Shown piece after piece: positions 23,876 to 36,026 of a stretch of 64,000 bases of DNA (position 1 is the first letter of the stretch; each line of letters opens with the position of its first letter). Both the position numbers and the translations under genes were made by a program. Source of the stretch: Lutraria lutraria (lineage: Eukaryota > Mollusca > Bivalvia > Venerida > Mactridae); NCBI GenBank assembly GCA_964023205.1, contig OZ026835.1, positions 8,452,414 to 8,516,413 on the forward strand, read 5' to 3'. The notes under the pieces were generated by a model. It saw only the letters and a program-made list of their open reading frames with translations. It did no database searches and was not told the DNA's origin.

Positions 23876-24831
23876 CACCTAAACAAAAATATCACGCGTC
23901 GTAAAACATGAATGTACCGTTACCATATTGTGTCAGTCCGTAGTCATGATTTTAATACTGTTATTGTACATATAATTACATGCATTTTAATTGAATGAAA
24001 TATAACACTTTTCAAGTTTTTGCTGATGAATACAGAGCACATGTACACCGATCGCGATGTACGAATCATTATCCATAATTGATATATAGCTTCCGTTTAC
24101 ATGAAACAAGTTTAAATGTGTTTAATCATCATCAGTGGTGATACGTTATCACGGTTGTTTTTCTGACTTTAAATATATTAAAAGTTTGAGGATTACACTT
24201 GTTTCTATTACAAAAGATTTCATTCTTGTTCCACACAAAACGCTACTTAATGTACTTTGATTAGCGTATTGTTAATTTCTCATGAATTTTATGTAACAAT
24301 CATTCACAATATCATATAATTTCTTGTCAGATTAATCTGTTTTATTAATTCAGTTTTTTGTTTCTTTATTTTTTCCTTCAAATTGACAAGTACACAAGTT
24401 TTACAGATAAAAGCAATAAAACACACGTTCTGATTAGGTTGTCGAGTCGTTTATAGAAGCAAAGTATAAAAATATTCAAAAGTTGTTTTTTCAACATCCG
24501 AATGACGTCATCAATTTAGATAAAATATGGCAACCACGATAGATAATACACCTTTAATGTTCTAAAAACTTGAAACAGGTAAAAAAAGGTGTAAATGTTG
24601 TTAGTTAGAGGTACATATCTTATAAAAACATTGATAATAAAATTCATGTTTTGTAGAAATCAACTAGATACGTGATTCTTGTACTTTCAAGATATGAAAA
24701 TATAATTTTGCCTACTTATACATGTAAGTGGCTGCATTCAATATCGACCATCTGAAATCATGGATGAATCAAATAAATGGACACGATTATCTTACGGAAG
24801 TTGTACAGAGGACCAGTAAATGATGCAGTTA

Positions 24832-24835
24832 CTGC

Positions 24836-24867
<32 letters not shown>

Positions 24868-24902
24868 ATGATGCTGATGCTTCTAATGATGATGATGATA
24901 AT
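24832..24902 (+). repeat. CTG/GAT trinucleotide microsatellite
   Basis: A run of CTG triplets passes directly into GAT triplets with interruptions (GCTGATGCTTCTAAT). It makes a poly-Ala/poly-Asp stretch in a 63-codon frame that has no other gene-like property. Confidence 0.95.
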
Positions 24903-25807
24903 GCATTAATCATCCAATCAAATTATGCCTCCATTACTGACATGTATGCAGAATGCGTGGATCACTAGATAAAGAGTTCTAAACTTATTAATAAGCAAAT
25001 GCTATTTCATATTTATTATATGCTGTGTACAAACATTCTTAAGTTACGCGCACATACGTTAACATGGCAACGTACCTATAAATTCTATAATCCCTACATC
25101 CTGGACTGGGCAAATAATTATATTATTAAATGATGCATTGCAAAAAAAACATTTATTTCAATCTATCGGATCTGAAGGTTTACAGAAAAGAACTGCAAAG
25201 ATGTATGCACAAGAAAACTGACTAACCATTCGGTATACCTCATCAGATCACGTTAAATATAGTTACGAAATCGACGGAGGTGTTCCAGAGGTGTAACTGA
25301 TCCCCGTTCCATGTTGCAGTGCTCCAAAGGGCTTTGTACAGACAAGTCATCGGGAACCAGTTTTGGTCGGAGATAGGAATACTTCCTAGAAATATTGCAT
25401 GACTTACGTAGCTAGTTTATTTCTATAAATATTTCATGACTTAGCTAGTAATATACCGATGTGTATCCGTACTGATTCGGCTTCCCGGTTTGCCACAATT
25501 TCATCAAAGAGTCGCATCATCCCAAACATTCTAATTAAAGTTGGACGAACCGGTGTGTATTAAATTATATTCCTTGCAGCGTGTCCAGAATCCTTTGTAC
25601 ATTACAAACAGAACATATTATCTGCATAAAAGATTTGATAGATAGTACAATTGTACTTGTGCGAGTTATCTTTGTATTACAGTAACCCTCAGATCATAGT
25701 ATCCATCAAACTACCAGATAATATCACTGAATATACATGAATCTAATCCATACTGATCTACCAAACGTACAGTTTCTTCTTTTTCATTAATTATAGTTTA
25801 GCTTGTC

Positions 25808-25945
25808 ATAGCCGTCCCCTTCTCGGCCCGCATCAATTTTGATGCGGACCAAAGTACTACGCCCTGCAATTGTTAAACTAGTTCCAGTCTCATGAGGTAG
25901 TGCAATTCTATGTAAGTTCAATTTCCGTATGAGTACTTCTAGTAC
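25808..25945 (-). repeat. Dispersed repeat family B, reverse copy
   Basis: Reverse complement carries GAACTTACATAGAATTGCAC, GGAACTAGTTTAACAATTGC and GGTCCGCATCAAAATTGATG, matching 17,670 and 32,750. Here GCATCAAAATTGATGC forms a perfect small palindrome. Confidence 0.6.
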
Positions 25946-27470
25946 TTGGATTCATTATTGTTTTATGGCTTTCCATTGCCCCGACACTATACGTCATTTA
26001 TGTCACATTAAACACTTGTAGGAATTGTCTGTTTCTGACATTTACCCGACCCTAGACGTTTTAATAATATATCTTACGAATAAACATAATGCGCGTATGT
26101 TGCTGTCATTGACAAGATCAGAAATAGACATGAATTATGATCACATACTTTTATGTTATGTATTTGACATACTGTTGGACAAAATGAGACCATAAAAAGC
26201 AGCCTCGCCACTCTTTTTCTACCGTTGTTTACATGTTTTGAACTGAGAAACCGCGAGAAAGTAACAAAGTATATTATTCGGTAGATAACAGCTGTTTTGG
26301 ACTTTACCATTATGTAAAGTTCACTGATTAAATTACATTGCTTGATTCCAATCGGACATGTTTCTTTAGGCCAGAAATGAATAGGAGTGTTTACGATTAA
26401 CTGACAATCCTTTATTTTTTGGCGTTTACAATAATGTTTCTAATAGCAAAATCTATATTCCAATCACTTTTGCTGATACCTCAAAAACTAGAATTCAAGG
26501 TAAATTTAGAAAAAAAGAAAAGATACATTTTGCAAATTACCTACATTATCGTTTGATCTAAGAACATAAACATGTTATTTTCTGGCCTTAATTTGTTCCA
26601 TCCGTGTTGTTCTAATTCTGTTCAGATTAATCTAAATAAACATCGGGTAAAAGACTTATAAGATGGACTAGTTATATATGAGTATTGTAGATAAATAACC
26701 TAGAAAGTTGTTATCTAGCAATAAAAGCTTCATATGATAGTCCACTTTATTGAATACACGTGACATAATCTCTACGTGTGACAGATCCTATTCTTTACAT
26801 CTTAGATCGTTATTCTCAAAAGAACAGTCAAGACTTATTACGAAAAATTATCAGAACCACCAAAGGCGCAGCCGCCGTGTCAAAGGAAACGAGAAAAGCA
26901 ATACTAAGACAAGATGATTACGGTATTAAAGACGACATACAGACGTATAGTCTCGTACATTATTATGTAACCATCATTATTTTTCTTCCGGGTTCCACGC
27001 CGCTCAAACAGTCACAAGAGCCAGGGGACCAAATTAAATAGTTATCCATCAATTACTTGATGACGTCATTAATCGTCTCAACGACCGATACATGTCCCTA
27101 GTGACCATCAAATCCTTACCAAGCCATGCAGGAAGTGTAATGTAAGACTTTACTGTTTGTTTACTGTTTAGTGTTGTTTTATGTTGCATCGACAACAAAT
27201 GGTCATATAGTGCGCAACAAAAAAATTATAAAGGGAAATCAATAGATATATCTATATATATGTCATTAAATAAAATAATGTTTTAATGAGAATGAAGGGT
27301 GATTGACATGAATAAATCGAATGGTTATAGAATTTGCTATTGTGTGCATGATACGCATGTACAAAGAATTTCAGGTAAGGTAAGTTATTGCACTAATTAC
27401 GCGCTAAGTGTTTTGATATACTCCAAAGTCTTATGTTTGTTATATACTCCCTCGATTAAAAAGCCACCTA
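25946..27470. other. Intergenic, no gene seen
   Basis: An 87-codon frame at 26,778-27,041 does not begin with ATG and resembles no family I recognise. Exact TGACGTCA at 27,061. Otherwise nothing supported. Confidence 0.4.
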
Positions 27471-27639
27471 CAGTCAAACCAGTGAACAAATGCCACTCAT
27501 GGGGAAGACTCAATTGACCTTTATTATCAGGTGACCTTTATTCGAAGGTCATTTTGTCAAATAATCTGTGACGGTTTTGGATATTCAAAATGTAATGGCC
27601 TTTGTTCACAGGAGGTGGACATTAACATAGGTGAGACTG
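27471..27639. mobile_element. Mariner/pogo-like MITE, family C, diverged copy
   Basis: Starts TA|CAGTCAAACCAGTGAACAAA and ends with GTGAGACTG|TA; interior has GACCTTTATT and ATGGCCTTTGTTCACAGGAG words. It is a decayed relative of the 29,766-29,949 element. Confidence 0.6.
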
Positions 27640-28569
27640 TAAGTTTTTAAGACATTTTGTTTTAGCATACCAATTTATTTCAATCTTGGTCAGATATCAG
27701 ACTTAAGAGAAAAGGGGTTAGCCATGTTCGAAATGACGCCTTATTTGACGCTTTCTTTATGTTTGCCAATACACCGGTATAACAGAGGTATAAGTTAGTT
27801 AGTTATTCAAAAGCAAGCACAGAGTCCTAATAGATCGATCAAGCGTTTCTGCGTTAAGAAAATACGCTATTTAGTACCGTTATGATCACGTTATCCGTGT
27901 ATCATTCATTTAGTTCGTGCCCACTTGGCATGTCATTCCATTTTAAATATAAGTTAATCGCCCCGTCTGGGACAACATTGTTACCACGTTCATCTTCAGG
28001 AATATTGTTTATATCGCACGATGAGTCAGACATGCTTTGTTGCTTTCTAAATTATGCTTACTGTTTGATGATATCAATAAACTAAAAAAAACCATTGACA
28101 TCAGCGCTTTTTGCTGCCATGCAACGTCATAAACCGCCAACACGAATCATGTGGCAAAGACGTTAAAAAGTTAGTATTGCAAGATCTTCTCCAGCGAGTT
28201 CCAATAACGGTTTATTTACAACACACGCACAATATCAGAAATACAGTATTATCATGTTATTTGATTATCACACAATCTTTGATGGGTGAGCATACATTCT
28301 GATATTTAACAGATCGTTCTATATATATATACATTGTATGTTAGTGACTTTTAACAAGTTCTTCTTTAGAGATGTTGTATACATTTGTAAATAAACAGGG
28401 GCGTAGATGCCCTCTGATCATGTTTGTTTGTTTTCCGTTTCCAGTCTCTTTTTTGACTGTATACAAGCCATGATAACCAGGCTCATTGCGATCGTGTACT
28501 AAACATACTGACATGTACCTGGATATAAACCAGTTACCATCACTACAAAACAATGCCGATATGGGCTAG

Positions 28570-28760
28570 AACTTTGTTGCAATATCACTCCGTTGTCCCT
28601 GACAGAAAATGCCTCGCCCGAGCTTCATACCCGCGACCACTGGCAATCTCCTAGCAGAGTTGTCGTTCGTTTTCACTTTTACATACAGACGTGTTAGAGA
28701 CTGGATCACTGGGTCAACAATCCTGCAGTCTGAGTTAAAGTTTGATTGGCTCACTGATTT
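28570..28760 (-). repeat. Possible tRNA-type SINE fragment
   Basis: On the minus strand the phrase GCCAGTGGTCGCGGGTATGA resembles a tRNA T-arm/B-box region, downstream of ACACGTCTGTATGT. Overlapping open frames on both strands (62 and 81 codons) are not protein-like. Weak evidence. Confidence 0.25.
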
Positions 28761-29765
28761 TGTAGACCCTCGACTTCACACCCCAGAATCTGAAGAGTTA
28801 CCAATTGAGAATTGTCTTGTGAAAATCAAGAAAACAATGCCATGTAACCACTGAGTTTGATATCTAAATTTCTCAAAAACACGAAAAGAAAATAATACTT
28901 TCTGTAATTCTGTTCTATGCCTCTGTCAAAGACCTTTCGGCGGCTTTGATGTTAAATCCAATTATTTGGTTACTTGGAAGATACGTTGATCAATTTTCAG
29001 CGGCTGCTCCAACTTTGTGTCTTATCATCTTCAATTAAAATTTTATTTTTCCTTCAAGCTAGCACGCCCATGTTTTATTACAAACTTTTGTCGTTCTGCT
29101 CTGACTTTCCAGGCTATTCATGTATACAAGTCAAGATCTATATCACTGAAAATTGGGGCAAATTGAAGAAGATTTTTGTTTAAAGTCAGAAAGATCCGCC
29201 TTGTGGTTTTTATAACAACCTTAAATTCGTATAAATTTGTATCTTGTGTTAAAATTCTTTCGTTAGAGATTGGTACGAAAGTACTTGGCTGTAACATGCA
29301 TGTTGCCAAAAATACATGGTTTGTCATTGTTTATTTTTGGTATACGTTAGCCTTTGCGCCAAGTAAGTTTGCATTATAAGTAGAAGAGCCATTATTTTCC
29401 TGTTCAAATTGTTTTTTTACTGATATAAGAACGTAATTAGGCAGACGATTCTGATCATTCTGTACAACTTCGTAACATTAGCAAAAAGGGTAAAAACCTG
29501 GTTCCCGCTTACATCCTTGCTGTAGAGCCTGTAGGTCGGCTAAACTGTTTTCAACTCAATGGTCATACGATCTAGTACGGAAATATTTTGGGTCAGAAAG
29601 AAAAACTTGTGTTAGTCTGTTTTAAGGAAACCTTGATTAATATAAATAACTCAAAGCATAACCAACCCAAAATCACCATGACATCGTCTCTTGGACGTAA
29701 CACCACTTTTGTCACCAAAGCAATTAAAGATGCTTCGTCGGTCTTTCATGAAGTGCATGGTTGTA

Positions 29766-29949
29766 CAGTCAAACCTGTGTTAGCGGCCACCTCCAAAATA
29801 CGGCCACCCTGTGAATACTAGTAAAGGTCATTCTTTTAAAAACCGTAATTGTTAATTAAGAACATAATGACCTCCGAGTAAAGGCCACCTGTCAATAAAG
29901 GCCACGTTTTGTCTTTCCCACTGGTGGCCTTTATTCACAGGTTTGTCTG
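29766..29949. mobile_element. Mariner/pogo-like MITE, family C
   Basis: The ends are CAGTCAAACCTGTG and CACAGGTTTGTCTG, complementary at 13 of 14 bases and flanked by TA on both sides, giving a 184-bp element. The interior repeats the phrase AAAGGCCACC / GGTGGCCTTTATT in both orientations, so the whole element can fold. TA duplication and a CAGT start are hallmarks of Tc1/mariner/pogo MITEs. Confidence 0.8.
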
Positions 29950-31072
29950 TATATAATCTCTTCATGATAAAATTAATGTATTATGTAAATCAAGTTACCA
30001 GAGGTCAAGCATGACTGAATCATGATACATCCACCCTTCTAATTAACATGACAATGATCAAAGAATTACAGATCATGTATTCCAATTAACAGACAGTGGA
30101 TTTTAATGGGTATTTAATGAGGATAAATAAACTCAACCAAGATCATGTGAGGTTTCGTTCTACTTTGGGCAACATGGAAAAAACATATGGCGATAAGGTT
30201 AAACATGTATATATTATACTGTATATATACTAGTATTACTTTCTTTGGAAAAGAAATACGTAAATTTCATTCAACGTTAATATACGTACAGATCGGAAGT
30301 GGAATTATGTGCCAAGACTCACAGTCTAACTACGTGAAGATTAATTAATGTAAATTATAGAAGGTTTTTCTATAACTGAACACACGTTCGGTATTACTGA
30401 TGATACGAACAGATGCTATAGGTGTAAAAAAAAGTCTCTCAATGATTTTAGTTATCCGATATTTTCACAAAAAATATCAACAACAGAATTAGTGAGTCGT
30501 TCGTATAGGAATCAGCAGTTTTAGATAGTGGTTAACATAACGGTTGTGAAACTAGTCTTTTATTAGAGATAGTCTCGCTATATAGATTTCAGCAACAATG
30601 ATCATAGTGTAGAAACGTTTGTAAATTATTTTATTTGATACAAGTGTACGTGCTTGCTTAAAAGCAAACTGGAGTTGGTGAGCGCGAATTAATGGATTGT
30701 TCCCTCACGAGGTAACTTCTATATTTCATTTATCTTGATAAGTCAGTATTATAAATAAAATTAATATATTTTCTGCTCTGTATAAAGTTGTATGGCATAT
30801 AACTATATAATACTTCAGGAAAAATTAAAATAAATTGATAAATGATATACATTTATAATTGATTTCAGTTGTTAGTTTGAAATTAATATTAATTACATGT
30901 ACTTAATTTTAATAGTCTTTACACCTTCGCAAAGAATATGACTAAACGTAACTCTTTCAACGACCATGTCCTGAGGTGAAGTAGGATATATATTGGAGTA
31001 CTTTGTATCTAAATAAGTTTTTCTGTATATAATATGTTATTTCAATGATACTTGTACTTATGACTTTTAAAA
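29950..31072. other. Intergenic, no gene seen
   Basis: AT-rich, with no recognisable gene or repeat family. Confidence 0.45.
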
Positions 31073-31138
31073 TACTTTGTGGCGCATCTTGTAGTGACTT
31101 TATAACGTCAATATAACGACAAGATGCGACACAAAGTA
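31073..31138. repeat. 66-bp palindrome with 20-bp arms
   Basis: TACTTTGTGGCGCATCTTGT (31,073-31,092) and ACAAGATGCGACACAAAGTA (31,119-31,138) are complementary with one mismatch, around a 26-bp spacer. It may be a minimal foldback element. Confidence 0.85.
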
Positions 31139-31284
31139 GACAGTGACTATGTATATCTTTATACTACTATACAACTACGTGTACTTGTTCAAGTGAAATA
31201 TCTATATCACAATATACGCAGGCAGAAAACATACATGGTTGATCAACTGGTTAGAATATAGTCAAGGAAAACTGGTTGAGAGAA

Positions 31285-31349
31285 CCGGCCGCCGTATATA
31301 ACTGAAAAATTGTTGAAAATCGACGTTAAACCCAACTAAATAAATAAAT
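31285..31349 (+). repeat. SINE 3' tail
   Basis: GCCGCCGTATATAACTGAAA, ATTGTTGAAAAT, GACGTTAAACCCAACTAAAT and a terminal AAATAAATAAAT form a tail that recurs at 32,936-32,997 and, more weakly, at 44,915-44,940. From memory this tail is common among bivalve SINEs. Confidence 0.6.
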
Positions 31350-31712
31350 TTACTGTAAACTTTGGTAACCGTGTTTTACTGTAATCATCTGTAATCGTGT
31401 TTTACTGTAATCATCTGTAATCGTGTTTTACTGTAATCATCTGTAACCGTGTTTTACTGTAAACTTTGGTAACCGTGTTTTACTGTAAACATATGTAACC
31501 GTGTTTTACTGTAAACTTTGGTAACCGTGTTTTACTGTAATCATCTGTAATCGTGTTTTACTGTAATCATCTGTAAACGTGTTTTACTGTAAACATCTGT
31601 AACCGTTTTTTTACTGTAAACATCTGTAACCGTTTTTTACTGAGAACATCTGTAACCGTGTTTTACTGTAAACATCTGTAACCGTGTTTTACTGTAAACA
31701 TTTTGTAACTGT
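31350..31712 (+). repeat. 26-bp minisatellite, about 14 copies
   Basis: The unit TGTAACCGTGTTTTACTGTA + AACATC repeats at 26-bp spacing with variants (TAATCATC, TTTGG). It begins exactly where the AAATAAATAAAT tail of the SINE ends. Confidence 0.95.
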
Positions 31713-32447
31713 CAAACTAATTACAATGCACGGTAGTAAACTAGATATATCTATCATGTAATTATTATATGCATTCTAAGTAATGTAATAATTACTTGTA
31801 CGTGAATATTACACATCAAACACATATTTGTAATATCAATGTGATATTAACAGCATCACTGTACCAACATGATCTCATATCATTGCAACCAACAAGTGTG
31901 AAAATATGTTCATAGCAAAAAACAACAACACGCAAATAAGCTAGTAATGACAGTTGTTCGGTGCGTGGTAAAATATACTTCGACGCACGGTAATTTCGTG
32001 CAATATTTTTACGACAGTGGTTTTTCGCATTAGTCTAGAATGTAAATAGTTATGAATGTGTAATTCATTGCTTGTGGTATATTAAATCGTTTATCATTTA
32101 TTGATGTATGGTTGTCTGTGTTTATACTGATAGATATAAAAACCTCATTTCTAGAAGCCTAAAACTGATCGTATATTTACGTTTCGTGATGTTAAGCTTG
32201 CTCATAAATCGGTTCTGGATACAAAAGGAAGCTAATTCAAGAGGTCCGATCAATTGATAACTAGAAATAACATTTCGTTTTTGTTTCCGTAGGCTTAAGG
32301 TCGGCTTCAATGCTATTTCAGTTATAAACGAACAGCCACCGGTTTGATCTGCCGGAATTTTCACTGTATCAAGGTTTTGTTCAACTGTTTCAAGGTTTTA
32401 CGCCATTTTTCAACAATATTTAGATCGGTTCACCTAACCAGTATTCT

Positions 32448-32575
32448 AGCCAGTACTTACTTACCCTTCTACAAGCAGCTGACAACTTATCCACATATGG
32501 AGGAAAATGGACATTTTAGTTAAATTTTCATGGGAGGGTATGATCTATCGAGACCGATATTCGAGCCCGGATATC
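32448..32575 (+). repeat. Dispersed repeat, copy 2, with tRNA-like box
   Basis: Matches 6,445-6,540 (CTTACTTACCCTTCTACAAG, CCACATATGGAGGAAAATGG). It continues into ATCGAGACCGATATTCGAGC, where the last part resembles a pol III B box, so the family may be tRNA-derived. Confidence 0.45.
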
Positions 32576-32749
32576 TAGTTCTTGAATAACTTTTCACATA
32601 TTGAATTGTAAATATTGGATATTTTCTCCACCCACCACCATAATTATCATTGTATCACTGAACATTAAATCTCAATTCTCTCGCAAAATGTACGGATATA
32701 AAAGGGTGACATGGCTCTGTAAAATATAAAACAACTGAATGATAGAAAA

Positions 32750-32935
32750 AAAGTACTGAAAGTCTTATTGGTAACTGAACTTACATAGACTTGCACTGTA
32801 CCCTGGAACAGGAACTAGTTCAGCTAAAAATGTAAAAACTTTGGTCTGCATCAATATTCATGCGCACCAAGCGAATGATGGCTATATTGTTCAGTTTCCA
32901 AAAATGCTGTAAGACAAATGTTCTTTTTTTATAAA
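32750..32935 (+). repeat. Dispersed repeat family B, copy 3
   Basis: CTGAAAGTCTTATTGG..GAACTTACATAGACTTGCAC..GGAACTAGTTCAGC..TTTGGTCTGCATCAATATTC matches 17,670-17,900 in order and spacing. It is followed at once by a SINE tail. Confidence 0.6.
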
Positions 32936-32997
32936 TCGGCCGTCGTATTACTGAAAAATTGTTGAAAAATGGTGTTAAGGCTAAATAAACTAAAACC
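32936..32997 (+). repeat. SINE 3' tail, second copy
   Basis: CGGCCGTCGTATTACTGAAA, ATTGTTGAAAAATGG and TTAAGGCTAAATAAAC match 31,285-31,349. Confidence 0.6.
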
Positions 32998-35648
32998 AGA
33001 TTTTTATTATTAAAGGTTGCCAAAATTCGGATATCCAAAATTTTCGGATGGCTGACTGAAATCTCGGCATTTATATTTTTTATGAATTGAAAAAAATAAT
33101 GAAACCATACGCCTCATTTATGAGATTATTTAACAGCTAGTGGACATTGTTTCTTGATTAGGTATCTGAATTATCCATTTGGGACAGATTATCTAAATCT
33201 CCAGCATCTTAGATATTTCTGTATGACTCCCAGGGTGTCTGTTGTTTTGAAATACATATGTATGAAAAGGTATCAGTAAATTTACCATTAATAGATCACA
33301 TGACTACCGTGATACGTTGGCCGCTATAAGGTCAAACGCGGCCTTTTCGGAACGATGATACAAAAAAGCTGTTGGGTTTATCATTCAGTAACCTATCATG
33401 ATAAATCCGTAAGATAAGCATACACGCCATTTACCATGATAACGTATGATAAAAGACAATTTAATAAATTTGGTTCCCCACCTGTAAACTTAGATAGCTC
33501 GTGAGTATTACTCTGTGGCTAAAATACAGCTCATTGAGTCTTGTACGATATCCCTTTCGGATTACATGTGGGTAAAAACTACGGGATGGTACTTCCAGGT
33601 ACTTATTTTTGATAAAATGTTCAGATTTAAAATTTGCTGTCTCAGAATAAGATGAAGATTTCCTTTGATGATAATTAGTGTTAGGTTTTCATGTTGTTTA
33701 TACCAATCTGATAATTCTATGTAATGATTGAATCTGTACGGCGTATAATTGTTTACTATGGATGTTGACCCATGAAAATGATGGTATGTTTTTAATCTGT
33801 TTAAAATTATTGTTCTTTATTTGACATCTATGCACCTACGATACTTGATCTTTGTGGGATTTTTTGTCGAATTCAAAATTTCTGAAATTCCGAAGCTTTG
33901 ACATTTTCTAATTTCATTTGAAATGTTCATCCTACGTCTTGCATGCAAGCATCACATGGTTACTTGATGAAATTGTGAATCTATACAATCTGGTATTCAC
34001 AGTTATTTGATGCATTCTTATCACAACACTAGAAAATCTCACCTTTGGTGAAATGGTAAAGTTCACAGAAGATATGAAATCGCTTTTTTCGTTTCAAACT
34101 ATGATATGTATACAAAATAAAGTTCTTAACAGCTAGATGCCTCATGTCGTTTTTCCCTGTTCTATTGTTCCCTTCTTCGTGGCAACACTTATATTGTTTT
34201 AGATATCTGTAACGAAGATCATGCATTATATAATTATACCGTTTACATAATCTGTTTGCTCAAAAACTTGATATTACCTATAAGTATAATTCATATTCTA
34301 TATGTTAAGATTTACATTGAAAATACTCCAGAATGATAGATTTTATAATCAAATTTATTTTAACGACTGATATATTTCCCCGAGCTGTACAGTTAAAACC
34401 AATTAACTAACCATGTTCGCTATTTCTATGTTAAACCATTAATTTGTTTATTAGTATACCATTGTATCATATCTATACGATTATGATTTAATAAAGTTGA
34501 GTTCAGTTGAATTATGCATCATTTTGATCTTTCTGCAATAATATGAAATTATATCATAGATTTACAAGAAACCGAAAATAACTCATTCACAGGCAAATAT
34601 TGAAATAGTTTCATATCAATTTCACGATGCACTTTCTATTCTTGTACTTCCGAAAATAAAACGAATTAAAATATGTTGCCGTAGCAACGACGTTAATTAC
34701 GTAAGGTCATGAGCCGAACTCCTCCTACGTATAAAAATAAAGTTATCCTACGTCTGTTATATGGCGGAGGATTCCGAGCTGATAAAAATCTAATTATCAA
34801 TTACAAAGTGTTTCACCTTGGACATAACTACACTTTGAGAAGTGTTTGTTTTCTAAAACTGGGAAGATCTTGGCAACACGGATTACCAGACGAAATGATC
34901 TGGACTTTAGGAATTTAGATATACCTGTTTGAGAGAAATAATCACTTGATGGTTGTTTCACGACAAGGATAATTAGCAATTCTTCACCTTTTACTCTCTG
35001 AAGGCATTACTGGGATGAGTTGTTAGTTGTGACTGTTCTGAAATGCGTGGATTACTGATTCTTGTACATACTAATTTTACATTTGTAATATTATTGTTTT
35101 TGTAAAATATGTCACTGATTTTATTGTTGTTATCACATTTTGGAGGGATGGTATTTTATAGCGCTCTTAGACAATAATTTGTTTATTTTATTGCAATTGA
35201 CCATGCTGTCTTTTGCGTATATAAGGTGTTTTTTTATTTTTGCAAGAGAAGCAAATTCATGCGAGTTACGGCAGATGCATAAATCCATTTGAAAATATGT
35301 TTTGTTGAAATATAATTTCTTACAGAAAAATGTTGCGCATTTCTGAAAACTAATTTTCCTTGAATCGTTTGTCGAAATATTCTCACGAACCGACATTAGG
35401 ATCAGTTAGATCTTTTGATTTTAAAAGTGGAAAAATCCTGAAATGGTGTATTCCACATAAATATTATATACCGGAAAATTCCATTGATATTATCTGTATA
35501 ATAAATCTTATAAATATGTTCTTAAATCATCCCCTAGGGATTTCATCTTCCAGTCTTTTATCAGTTCGATATCTTAAATAATTCTTGGCTCTTTCAATAT
35601 TACAGGTATCGTCTGCTCCAAAATGATATTCTGAGAACACGCGCTCTG
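32998..35648. other. Intergenic upstream of the TRIM-like gene
   Basis: No coding exon recognised. The interval just upstream of the gene (about 35,600-36,026) would hold its leader or promoter. A plausible splice acceptor, TTTCAATATTACAG, ends near 35,607, so an upstream non-coding exon is possible. Confidence 0.4.
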
Positions 35649-35656
35649 TGACGTCA
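35649..35656. promoter_or_regulatory. CRE-like TGACGTCA upstream of the TRIM-like gene
   Basis: A perfect palindromic cAMP-response element core, 371 bases before the ATG at 36,027. It is followed by CTCAGCAG. The motif also occurs five more times in 21-27 kb, so position alone does not prove function. Confidence 0.3.
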
Positions 35657-36026
35657 CTCAGCAGAAGACAAGATACCAAGGAAGGCAGAACATTTTATCT
35701 TGGACAAAATCGGGGTGTTGACTTCATACATGATACAAAACCTTGTTCAATGATTTCTTCTTGCACGCTCGCAAATGCAAGTTCGCAGTGGTTATTGCCG
35801 GTGGTATGATTACAGAATGCGTGCAATTCGTTTTTTCGTGTAATTTGCTTAGTTAATCATGGCAGTGTCTGTAAGATTTATGACGCTAAAATAATAATTG
35901 TGTATTAGCAATAACCAGGGAATTTACCTGTTCTAGTTGAAGACAACAAAAAATACTCGCGTAAAAAGCAAACATTAACTGTGATTGTTGTTGTTTACAT
36001 TTTCTGACTTTGTCATAATTGTTACT

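Noticed and set aside
24777..24968. 63-codon frame with Ala and Asp runs
   Set aside because: Translation of a CTG/GAT microsatellite.
31350..31712. CRISPR-like array
   Set aside because: The 26-bp units are contiguous with no unique spacers, and the genome is eukaryotic; this is a minisatellite. The same applies to the arrays at 6.1, 16.5, 51.5 and 56.6 kb.
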